Source: Cycas panzhihuaensis
Taxonomy: Eukaryota; Cycadophyta
NCBI GenBank assembly: GCA_023213395.1
Contig: CM041465.1
Location: 99,269,741-99,333,740, forward strand
Length of the DNA: 64,000 nucleotides
Direction: 5' to 3'
Positions 1 to 9,512 of the stretch are shown piece after piece. Each line of letters begins with the position of its first letter. Positions within the stretch are counted from its first letter, which is position 1. A model generated the notes under the pieces. That model did no database searches. It worked only from the letters and a program-made list of their open reading frames with translations, and was not told where the DNA came from. Both the position numbers and the translations under genes were made by a program.

Positions 1-384
1 CATTTGGGTATTGGTTTCGCCACACGAAAGGGCGGAGTATCGTGGCTCATCCGGCCACTGTTGTTTAACCCTCGGTGTCTAATGACGTTTCCATCCGATC
101 ATCGCCCTCTGCCGATTAAATATTGCGTTGCTCTGTTCGTGCCGGCATTAAGTTTAATTGAATACTTGTAATTTGTTTGCATCGTTCACGCTTAATTAAT
201 TTGGCGACCGCGGAAATCCGGGTTCACAAGGATTGGGTTCTTGATGCATTCTATCGCGCTCGATTATGGACTATGATTTGTATATAGACATCTCGTTTAG
301 GAAATTGTGTGATTATACTAGAGCAGACTGAACAGTCTGAGAGCGCCGATAGGCACCCTCCATTGAAGAAGATGGGGACTCCAG
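1..384. other. No gene recognised; possible intron upstream of the laccase exon
   Basis: No coding similarity is visible in any frame. The stretch is moderately AT-rich and lies just before a laccase-like exon. If that exon belongs to a real gene, this would be its preceding intron, with earlier exons outside the window. This is inference only. Confidence 0.4.
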
Positions 385-692
385 ACACAGACACATTCAA
401 GCTCAAAGTTATCCCGGGGAATACTTACCTCCTTCGCATGATCAACGCTGCACTCAATGATGAACTCTTGTTTGCAATCGCAAACCACACGGTCACCGTG
501 GTGGAGGTGGATGCTGTATACGTAAAGCCCTTCCAAACGCAAGCCATTCTCATCACTCCCGGCCAGACCATGAACCTTCTCTTAACTGCCACATCTCAAC
601 TGCCAAACGCCAGATTTCTCATGGCAGCTCGCCCTTTCGTTACTGGTCAGGGAACCTTTGATAACTCAACTACGGCTGCCATTTTGGAGTAC
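385..692 (+). pseudogene. Laccase (multicopper oxidase) exon fragment
   Basis: Plant laccases are secreted copper oxidases that oxidise phenolics, including monolignols. The translated segment matches the second cupredoxin-like domain: DTFKLKV, then [45 protein letters not shown], and [15 protein letters not shown] ending in ILEY. Family knowledge places these about 200-330 residues into a protein of about 560. The copper-binding HxH motifs lie in other exons and are not present. AG dinucleotides at 383-384 and 389-390 are candidate splice acceptors. After ILEY similarity fades and the frame runs to a stop at 768-770, and no later laccase exon is visible before 3.5 kb. An isolated exon or exon relic fits best. 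A real exon of a gene extending left cannot be excluded, though the missing downstream exons argue against it. Confidence 0.75.
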
Positions 693-844
693 GCCGCATT
701 TTCCAATATCAAGCTCTTCGATTCCGGGCCGATAATCCGGGTATCAAACTCACTTTCTCTTATATTTTGATTTCAATCTTCCTCCCTCACAAATTAAATT
801 AATCCAATACATTCGCTGTGCAGGTGTTTCACTTGCAAACGGCA

Positions 845-870
845 TTTTTTTTTTTTTTTTTTAAAAAAAA
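845..870. repeat. Poly(T)/poly(A) run
   Basis: About 18 T are followed directly by about 8 A. It could be a retroposition tail or simple slippage. No flanking element boundary was found. Confidence 0.8.
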
Positions 871-1860
871 GAGGATATATGGGAGGTTGAAGCCGCTCTC
901 CCACTCCTCCCGAAGTCATGTGAGGGCGCCTATCGGCGCAAAAATCGCCTACACTAATTTTCGTAGATTAGCTGTTTCTTAAAATTGCAAACGAAATAGG
1001 CAAAATTCTTCCGTCTGTAGAGCGTTCATAAATTTTGATAAACCTGTAGCGGATGGTTTACAATCTCCCACGTAGTCTGAAATATTTAGTTTTGGGATTT
1101 TCTTTATTCGATAGCTATTAGCTGCCGTGAAAACTAAAATTTCTGCATCGTTACCGAGAGAAATGAACGAACTCAAGAATTTCAGCGCTGGATGCTTGAG
1201 GCAAGTATAAACGTGAAATCTAACAAGACTAAGTAGAACCATTTATGGCCTATTTAAAGTTGGATTTTAAAGTTTGTTGTAAAACAGTTTCTTGTGAAAC
1301 TGGGCCATGCTCGTTGATGATATTCTATTGCGTATTTTAATTCCATGTGCATTTTCTCTAATTTATTTATCTCAGAATGTACGATGGTCTGATTTGGGGA
1401 ATGATGTGAAGTTATGCCACTTGTTTCTGGAAATCGAACATCTCGTATCGAATCCTTTGTTTTGTCCACCTCTAACCAAATCTAGGGGTTGCATTGAAGG
1501 TGGCTTGTGGTCCCATGAATATTTTCATTTCTTTTAATAAAACCTCCTAAAACAGAAAGTGAGTGGAGAGGCAATCAAATCACAGGAATTAAGAGTGTAT
1601 ATAGGGAGTGCGGGTTGTGAAGTAATGATGATGGATGCCACGTGGTCTCAACATTCCCTCAGCGGTTACCGCTTATGTCAACCTCCCTGGTTCGACAACC
1701 GCAGGGGAGGACAAAGTCAAGCAGTTCTAATTAAGATTTTTTTAAATCTTTCTGGCATTCTCATTTTCTCCACATGAAAGCGTATTTTCCAGAAATGGTT
1801 CCGTGGAACGGTGTAGAAAATTTTTGGTCAACTTTTCTATTATGCTTATGCTGGGAAGAA

Positions 1861-1934
1861 TGTAAAATTGCATTTTCTTGAACACTATTAAATATAATGT
1901 AAAATTGTATTTTCTTGAACACTATTAAATACTC
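1861..1934. repeat. 37-bp tandem duplication, two copies
   Basis: The unit starting TGTAAAATTG occurs at 1861-1897 and again at 1898-1934 with only a few differences. It is AT-rich and non-coding. Confidence 0.85.
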
Positions 1935-3584
1935 TCTCCTTCCCTATACACTTTCCCTATAAGTTCAAAAATCCCTCCCTTTTTTATTTAATGCTATAAT
2001 TTCCTTGTCATTAATGTTTTCGTTTTCTTAAAAGTAAGTTTTAGACATATTTAACCAGCGAAGAAAGAAGCTCCAAAACTTTCACTGAAGTCTTTTGGAA
2101 AACCACAGCAAGAAATGGGGGTTGTATATACATTCAATATGTCTGAAATTCATGAGCTCTCAGGAACTGGTGTGTCACGTGTGTTCGGGATTGTCAGTCA
2201 GGCAACCAAAGTCCCGTTGGCTGTTGTTGCAACGACATGAATATAGTTGTATACTTGCATGGCGGTCTCGTGGAGGGGGCTGGGCATTTTACTATGTTTC
2301 TGAAAAATGCATTCCTACGAAGAAGAAATGAGGGTGTTCGTAGGAAAATCTAGAATGTCGCCCCCAAAAAATGGCCGGGGCATTTATTTCTAACCGTCGT
2401 GATTTTCGACGGCTGTCAAAACGGAAAGGTGGCTTAAGCGGATACCCGTTAGAGAACGAAAACAGTAAGTGGTAGTATTATGCGGTTCAAAACTCCTAGC
2501 GCTTGTTTTTCCCAATCATACTCCCGTTTTGTTAAATTGAGATATCAAGAATTCTATAGGGACTGTATTTCCCGCTTAACTGCCTTGCAGTTCTGGACAG
2601 TTCTCTGTGCAGTTATTGATTAGAGAAAACTCAAAAAGCCCTATCTAAGACACCGCTATATTAGTTTTCTATAGATGCAACGGAGCTCTGAAAGCCAAAA
2701 CATCGCCGTTAGTGCGGATCTCCCTTAGCGCCCATGAGAGATACACCGATGTTAGTATGGCCCCCCATTAAACGCGCATAACCGATTATTTGAGCTTTAG
2801 GGATGTTATGGGCTGCGTATGCGGTAAATTCGTGTTTTACTTGGGGGATGTCCATCTCTTTCGATTAAAAGGTAACGATCTGGGTTTCTCTGTCTCTCAG
2901 TGCGGTGAATTTATATTTCACTTGTATTTGGGCTATGACGTTCGGAACGATATTTTTACTTTCCATGGCCATAGATGGAAGGGCCGCGTAAGGTGGCACG
3001 TTTATACGGTGGAGAGGGAGTTGAATCTCGCATAGGAACAATAGTAGGAGGTAATTACACGCAAATTCAATGTATTCAGATCCATGTTTTAATGCCGAGA
3101 AACGGGAAAGTCACATACAAGGGAATCCACTTTTCATGATAGAGAGTGAAAGAAAACTCTAGTCTTGCATTTGAATTTGAAGATCCATCACATTGCCCAA
3201 CATGAACAGAACATACGAAGAAGTGCTTTAACTGTCTGAAGTGATTTTACTCTCCGTGTTGCTAAAACTATTGATTTCTTACATGTCCTTCCAGGAAGGA
3301 AAGCCCTGTCGACGGTATTATTGCTCAGTAGAGTGAGCTGCAGGGTTTCGGTAATAGTATGAAGGTAAGCAAATCGGAATATGTGAATTTAACATGTGAA
3401 AGAAATAAACACGCGTAGCATATGAATAAATCCAAGTCTAAACCAAAAATATGCGGGTGAATCCAACAATATGCGTGATAATCATCCCTGTACATGTGTT
3501 GCATCCTGCAAAAATTAATTCGTGGAAAATTAATCGATCTCCTCCTCTCTTCTCTTCTCTTGCCTGGCTATCGCCGTTGTCGAT

Positions 3585-4328
3585 TCACGACGTATAAGAT
3601 TGATCTGTAAGAAAAGCCCCCATAACATTTTCCAGGGAATCGTTCAGGTTTAGGTTGGGAAAATCTAGCCCTGGGGTCATGTCAGCTGAGGCCCGATCCA
3701 ACATAGTCGAGACATCGGGGATGGCAGTAATATTTTCTCCGAGCGCATCCATTATTTCCTGGTGTTGGCAGAAACATCCAGTATTCGGCACTGCCGTCGT
3801 GCAGCTTTTCTGGAAATTCCCGGTATCTGAAACGGGCAGGCGAGTTCGCGATGTTTCGGCTTGAAATGGCTGCAACCATCGATTCTGCTGCACACATGAA
3901 TTATGAAAATTGAGGGGAATCGTAGCAGAGGCATTGCAGGGGGCGGAGATCGCAAACTCCGAGGCAGCCGCCGCCGCAAAGGCCTGAATCTCGCGCGGCG
4001 AGAAACGACAGGGATAAGGAACCGAAGGAGGAAAGTCTGCGAAGTTTAGGAAACCGGAAGGCCCACGCAAGCACATGGACGCCGCGTCATATGCCCTTGC
4101 GGCCTGCTCGGCCGTGCTGTAAGAGCCCAGCCACACACGGGACCGGCAATTTGGCATTCTGATCTCCGCTACCCATTTGCCCCACGATCGTTTCCTCACG
4201 CCTCTGTATCGTCTGCCCGTGTCTGCAACTCTAGACGTTCCCGCAGCCCTGGGATCTCCTCTTGTACCCTCCATTTCCTCAACTGACCTCTGACTTTGCA
4301 GCAACAGGTAATACTCGTCTTGAACCAT
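3585..4328 (-). CDS. AP2/ERF-domain transcription factor, DREB/ERF group II-like (ERF017/ORA47-like)
   Basis: Predicted single-exon nuclear DNA-binding protein of about 247 residues. The ATG at 4328 is the first ATG in frame; the open frame reaches further up but only from a non-ATG codon, and a shorter start exists at 4274. One AP2 domain covers roughly residues 41-100, with [37 protein letters not shown] and [10 protein letters not shown]. The WVAEIR and WLGS blocks and the valine in WVAEIR are typical of DREB-type domains, and the RKRSWGKWV form recalls the ERF017/ORA47 branch. Outside the domain the protein is unremarkable, with an acidic, leucine-rich C terminus ([15 protein letters not shown]) that may activate transcription (inference). 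The frame is clean, so the gene may be functional. Targets and inducers cannot be read from the sequence. Confidence 0.9.
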   Translation of the reverse strand: MVQDEYYLLLQSQRSVEEMEGTRGDPRAAGTSRVADTGRRYRGVRKRSWGKWVAEIRMPNCRSRVWLGSYSTAEQAARAYDAASMCLRGPSGFLNFADFPPSVPYPCRFSPREIQAFAAAAASEFAISAPCNASATIPLNFHNSCVQQNRWLQPFQAETSRTRLPVSDTGNFQKSCTTAVPNTGCFCQHQEIMDALGENITAIPDVSTMLDRASADMTPGLDFPNLNLNDSLENVMGAFLTDQSYTS

Positions 4329-4392
4329 GAAAAAACTACGCCCGTCCGATGCCACAACCAGACGGATGGACAGGGGATGATCTGGCAACGCC

Positions 4393-4398
4393 GGTCAA
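4393..4398 (-). promoter_or_regulatory. Possible W-box (TTGACC) upstream of the ERF gene
   Basis: Minus-strand TTGACC lies about 65 bp above the ATG. Such hexamers occur often by chance, so WRKY regulation is only a suggestion. Confidence 0.25.
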
Positions 4399-4478
4399 CA
4401 CAGACAGCCCCAGCAACTACCGCGCCACCAACAACGGTAATTCGCGAGTTGGTCGGAGAAGTTCGGGTTGTGGGTCGG

Positions 4479-4492
4479 TATATATAAATAAA
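4479..4492 (-). promoter_or_regulatory. TATA box of the ERF gene
   Basis: Minus-strand TATTTATATATACC lies about 150 bp above the chosen ATG, which would give a 5' leader of roughly 120 nt. Spacing and strand fit this gene. Confidence 0.55.
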
Positions 4493-4569
4493 TACGCAAA
4501 TAGGCACATGGGTGTGTGGGGTCTCTGCTAGGCATAGCCAGCCGGTGGTGATATTTTTCCAGGAGGGCA

Positions 4570-6299
4570 TCTGGCAATCTGATTTTGGGAGTTGGAAAGT
4601 AGGTGATTATAAGTGGGCAGTTGTTTCCTAGTGCGGCTTTTTTGGCGGTGTTAGTTTTTGGAGATTCAATCAATTTCCAGGTATTCGGCCGATGAATTTG
4701 CATTATTTTTTAGAGTCCCATAAGGAGGCGGGGGCTTGAAAAGACGTGGCCAAATTGGCAAGTTGGGCTATCATTGTCCTAAGAGCTACTTGTGGTCGGG
4801 CACGCTTGGCGACAACATTCGACATGCAATCCATGTAATGCACTGATATTCCCTCACAAACTCTCAAGCATACGATTCCCGTCCAATCCGACTTGATTTT
4901 TGAGGGCTTAATTCATTAAACTAATTTAAGAATCTAAAAAGCGTGGACATTGATATCAGTGTACTTTGGATGTTTCCCTTAGTGGGAATGTGGAGTCTAT
5001 ACTCGCGGGGTGCATAACGCAAAGTGAAGTACGGTGTGGAGTTGTGATAGTTTGGCATAGTTTGTGTCTCGTTGGATGGTCGCATCGTGTCGTGTGATGC
5101 CATAGTTGGAGGCCACCACACGACTTTGGCGTTCATGACTTCAAATGCAAGTGGGAATTCTCGTCGGGGGAAAGATTCTTCGTCAACCACACAATTAAGT
5201 TTTCGCTTTTCCGTTTCCACTTGATATATATAATGTAAGTATATGAAAAATATGGCTTACTTGTTTACATTTTCATGAGTGGTAGAAAATGACTATGGGT
5301 TGTACCAATTATTTTTATTTCAACAAAAGCTGTCAAATAAATGCACTTAATATCATGTCATACCTCTATCCCTTTCCTTTAGCTTGGTGTAGGAAATCAA
5401 CAAGCAAAGCATAATTGTTCATAAATGTGTTTGGTATTGAAATGACTTTGTTATTTTTTTCAAGTAATTATTTTTTTTTTCCAAATTGTAGGGTAAAAAT
5501 GCATTAAACCCTTTAGATCAATTTTCCTTTTCACCCTCTTATTTACATGACCAGTCAAGAAAGAAATATCATCCGTTTAAAGATGTGATTGCATGAAAAG
5601 GAACGTTCTTTACATAGAATCATGTTTTTTTAAGGGTAGTTTTATGGACATAGAGGTTGGTTGAAAGTTTAAGAATTGAAAAGATACGAGTTAATTAAAA
5701 TTGCCTTAAGTTGCTCAATTAGATAAAGCAAGTCATGAAAACCATGCACATTGAAAGTGCATAACCATAATCCATTTAAAAGTCAATATCTTACATACAA
5801 TCATCTTATAATATATAATCCATGTTCCATAATAAAATCTGCTCACGATATATAATCCAGCTTGTATATTCTTTTCTAGATACACAGGAATATGATTTTT
5901 TAATGTTATTCTTTTTATAAAAGTTAAAAAGGAAGTTGACAAGTGGAAAGTCATAATCGCATTTCCTTGTCTCGAAGGAAAACCACGTGCCTTTCTCTAC
6001 TCTCTCTTTTAGCATTAAACTTCCACTCCACATTGATATATATATATATATTTTAAGAAATGAAGCATACACAATTATATTAATAGGATAACAAAAGTGT
6101 TATAAATAGAGGTGGTGGTTCCTCAAAACAGATGTAGATGAAATTTAATCCATAAAAAAATATCATTTAGGTCAACTTACACTTTGTCCTAAAAGCTACC
6201 AACAATTAGTTGTACATATATAATGGAGCCATGTAGAATTAACCAACATATAGAAAACTAGATTTCATATAATAAATTAGCCAAGTTAGGTTTTCTTTG
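4570..6299. other. AT-rich intergenic stretch, no gene recognised
   Basis: Short ORFs only, mostly from non-ATG starts and without motifs. A (TA)n microsatellite lies near 6035-6050. Confidence 0.55.
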
Positions 6300-6590
6300 C
6301 TAGAGGTAGGTACTTGGACTAGGTTCGTCCTCCTCGAATTCCTCTTCCATTAGTGTAGGACCACGAACATCTTTGGCATTCTTGATAAGCAAGAGGATAG
6401 TAAAACATGCTATAGGGATGGAAACCAAGTGAGAAGAGGAAACAATAGTGCAAGCTAGGGTGCCAAATAAATCCTCACAAGATAGCAATTGATACCAACA
6501 AAATTGAGGGTTTGAAGTAGCACAAATTAGTACAAGATAGTAGCTCACAATGGTGAACTCAAATAGCTTGACCTTTAGAAGAGCATCCAT
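6300..6590 (-). CDS. Small predicted membrane protein, unrecognised
   Basis: An ATG-started frame of 96 codons plus stop. Two hydrophobic stretches, roughly residues 9-25 (LFEFTIVSYYLVLICAT) and 50-69 (ending ACFTILLLI), could span a membrane. The C-terminal tail is acidic (MEEEFEEDEPSPSTYL), with a short basic step (KNAK) before it. I recognise no family. A good TATA box sits about 60 bp upstream on the same strand, which makes transcription plausible. The frame could also be one exon of a longer gene or a chance ORF in AT-rich DNA. Confidence 0.35.
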   Translation of the reverse strand: MDALLKVKLFEFTIVSYYLVLICATSNPQFCWYQLLSCEDLFGTLACTIVSSSHLVSIPIACFTILLLIKNAKDVRGPTLMEEEFEEDEPSPSTYL

Positions 6591-6646
6591 AACTAAGGCC
6601 CCAAGAACGAAAAGTGATTAAGGGTAGGATCAAAATAAACTCGCAG

Positions 6647-6656
6647 TATTTATAAA
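6647..6656 (-). promoter_or_regulatory. TATA box upstream of the small membrane-protein ORF
   Basis: Minus-strand TTTATAAATA lies 57-66 bp above the ATG at 6590, a usual distance for a short plant leader. Confidence 0.45.
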
Positions 6657-7635
6657 TGAGGAAACATTGCCAAAATGTTTCTTGAACATGTATGGGCATT
6701 TACTTCTAACACTGCCTTTATCTATAACACAAGACAGGGTATTAACTCAAATATAAAACAATAATACAAATTTTACAAATAAAATTAGTGCATTTCTTTT
6801 ATTTAACATTGTTCATTTAATATCAAAATGTATGTAAATATAAGTGTTCTCATTTTATTTTATTTAAATAAATGAATAAGATTAAATTTATGATACCTTA
6901 ACGTTTTTGGGATATTTAAGTGAAGTTGTTTAAGTAAAACATTATGATTCAATAACATTGCATTTATCTTTTATAAAGTTGAATGCATGTGCTACTTATA
7001 TGCAATTAATGGAACTCAACAACTAGACAACACATTATAGGTTCACATTAGGGAGGAGTGAGGACCATAGGATCATTTTGTTGATGTATAAGTTGGTGGA
7101 TACTTTTCAATATCGATTATTCATCTCAAATAAGTGTGAGATGGCTAGACAGTGCCTACATCCAATTTCAATGAGCCTTAAGCTCCAAGAGATAAAATAA
7201 ATAGAGGTCACTGCTCTCAATAGGATGTATGGAGTTCACTCAACTATTTGAACCACACACATAAGTATATAGTAGGAAAATATGCCCTCTGTTAGATCAT
7301 TTGACAGATGGATCTGAAGACTCAACTCATTTAAGGGCACAAAACCACCTACCATCATCTGATGATTTAAATTTAGGTAGGGAATAAGTGACCCTCCCAT
7401 CAGTGAAAGAACAACCTTATCCTCAAAAGATCTACAAGACATAAATAATAAACACCTATGATGCAACTAACATACACTTTTGATTATATTAAATTAGCGA
7501 AGAAAATCCTAGTATAAAAAAAAGCCTTTTTGCCTCGTAGATTCAAGGATTCATAACAAGTTCTAGTCTTTATTCCATTAGGCATTTGCTAACACATATA
7601 AATACATGTAATATAGAATGTAAGATGTAGGTTTG
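6657..7635. other. AT-rich spacer, no gene recognised
   Basis: No coding or repeat signal was recognised before the LTR that begins at 7636. Confidence 0.5.
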
Positions 7636-8195
7636 TGTAACATTCCAAAATATGGTCAAAACTATAGCATCTAACCATTCAAATCAAAGGCCTCTAAATG
7701 ACGATTCTAACGATCTAAACAAAACTTAATCTTGACATCTATATCAAAAGTTATGACCATTTAAAGTTTTCAGCCTACGAGTTTCTATAGGAGTTCTAGC
7801 CAACTTCCAACATTAGTTTTGGGCAGGTTTATCCCCCTTTTCTAGCCAACTTCTATTACTATATTTTGGCCACCTATTTAAGGAGGATTTGCAGCCTCAT
7901 TTTGGCATCATCAAAGAAGTCTTGGACTACAATATTTTTGGCTCTTTTAAAAGCATTGTGGAGGGCACCTCACCTCGAAGAGGGATTTATTATCAACAAT
8001 AATTGTGAAGTCATTTGGTAATCTTATATCTATTTAATTTATATTCATTTCATACCACTTTATATTTATATTTCATAAGTATTCTAGTGGATTTGTATTA
8101 TTTCTCTTTTGATTGAATATTTTGCAAGTGCATTTGGTAGATATTTTACCTATTTTTTATAAAATTTCTTAGAAGAATTTTATAAGATTGCTACA
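7636..8195 (+). repeat. Element A 5' LTR
   Basis: Starts TGTAACATTCC and ends GCTACA. It aligns along its full length with 24938-25497. The primer site follows two bases later. Confidence 0.88.
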
Positions 8196-8197
8196 AG

Positions 8198-8210
8198 TGG
8201 TATTAGAGCT
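8198..8210 (+). other. Element A primer-binding site (initiator tRNA-Met type)
   Basis: TGGTATTAGAGCT differs by one base from the common plant TGGTATCAGAGC site and lies directly after the LTR. Confidence 0.85.
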
Positions 8211-8486
8211 TTGTTTCAAAGGGAAAAGGCATAGGTAAAAGCTTAAAAAGGTCGATTTAATATTAAAATATGTTTTGAGGAAATTCATGTTGGTTTTATT
8301 TAGCGATATCCTGATCTGTAACAAAACATCGGAAGAACACTTAGAATATATAAAGGTAGTTATACTTATTATTGAGAACGCACAATTGTTCACAAATAAG
8401 AAAAAGTACTCTTTCACAAAGGAGACATTCATAACGAGTGGTTATATATAATAGTTTTGAGCAATAGATAATATAGATTTTAATCA

Positions 8487-8696
8487 TTGAAATGTAGCTT
8501 GAGGAAAATAATGGAGACAATTTTTTTTAATTTAGAGGATTATGAGGGCATAAAAAAATGGATAGAAGATTTTGAGTTCACGTTTGATACAAAATCTGAA
8601 GAGTATAGACCAATATTGGAAATGACATTGAATGGACAAGCTTATAAGTGGTTCATTAATTGGGCAAAAGAACTTTTTTTATGGTACCAATTTTGA
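8487..8696 (+). pseudogene. Element A gag-like fragment
   Basis: A roughly 70-residue frame with the spacing of a retrotransposon gag domain: a W-x2-FE core (KKWIEDFEFTF), then LNGQAYKWF, then a further W and F. It ends at a stop at 8694-8696. Downstream sequence is lysine- and glutamate-rich in broken frames (8700-8950), as in a degraded gag tail. No nucleocapsid knuckle was found. Confidence 0.45.
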
Positions 8697-9313
8697 GAGG
8701 CAGCTATCACAACTTTCAAGAGGCATAAGCAAGATATAACTCAAACTAAAGAGGAAGGACAGGAAGAAGAAACTATTAATGAGGAGATTCTAGAGAAGGA
8801 ATAACATAACTACATAAAAGACTTAAAGCAAGCATAGGCAACAGAACAGTCTCCACATAATATCAAAGAAGAAATACAAAGTGAAGTTTCTCAAAGACTG
8901 CATGAAGACAATGAAGAACAAGTAGACTTCAAAGAAGAATCTTAACAAGCTACATGTAAGGTACTTAGTAGTCCTGTGCTATACATGCACATTTCTTTTG
9001 GTAGAATTATTTATCCTCTCTCTTATCCTCACTCAGTAACTATAACAAAATTTTCTTTTCCAAATCCTGTAGTTAGCCATAATCATAATTTCCTTAACTC
9101 TAGTTTTTTCGTAGGTCAAATCCTAATTCCTCTTTAAAACCCAGTTTATCCCTTTGCTCACATACTCTTTCACCCCCTATAGATCATCCACAGTAGGATA
9201 CTCTATAACTTCAATTTGTTTGTCATATTTCATCTCTTAGTATTACCTCTTATAAAACCTCGTTCAACTTTTTGTAAACCCCTTTAATTTTACATCATCA
9301 ATATTATTTTTTT

Positions 9314-9430
9314 CTATTAAATATTTTCTTTTGTCTAAATACCATTTGTAAGCTATTAAATATTTTCTTTTGTCTAAATACCATTCGTAAGCTATTAAAT
9401 ATTTTCTTTTGTCTAAATACCATTCCTAAG
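9314..9430. repeat. 39-bp tandem repeat, three copies
   Basis: The unit beginning CTATTAAATATTTTCTTTTG is present at 9314-9352, 9353-9391 and 9392-9430 with one or two base differences. It lies inside element A, near the later insertion site of element B. Confidence 0.9.
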
Positions 9431-9507
9431 AACCTATTAAAACATTTCTTTGATAAAGAATATCTATCACTGATTCTCTATCTCTTTCTCTCTCCCAAAA
9501 AATGTTG

Positions 9508-9512
9508 TGGTC
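9508..9512. repeat. Target-site duplication TGGTC of element B (left copy)
   Basis: TGGTC at 9508-9512 is repeated at 24453-24457, directly outside the outer ends of the two long LTRs. Confidence 0.85.

Larger units (their letters stand above)
693..3584. other. Intergenic stretch, no gene recognised
   Basis: Only short ORFs without recognisable motifs are present. A weak donor/acceptor pair (a GT near 749 and a CAG near 821) follows the laccase fragment but joins nothing laccase-like. The stretch holds a homopolymer run and a short tandem repeat, annotated separately. Confidence 0.5.
8697..9512. other. Element A interior, mostly non-coding, up to the B insertion point
   Basis: Degraded, lysine/glutamate-rich reading frames give way near 8990 to pyrimidine-rich, AT-rich DNA containing a 39-bp tandem repeat. 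It ends at the TGGTC duplicated by element B. Confidence 0.5.

Noticed and set aside
2790-3035. 81-codon open frame with internal similarity (CGKFVFYLG and CGEFIFHLY)
   Set aside because: Two similar short words suggest a weak duplication, but there is no family match, promoter or further support.
4921-5220. 99-codon minus-strand frame below a TATA-like run
   Set aside because: It has no ATG at its start (GTG) and no recognisable motif.
5733-6072. Overlapping minus-strand frames in AT-rich DNA
   Set aside because: They overlap one another in different frames, lack motifs and look like chance frames.
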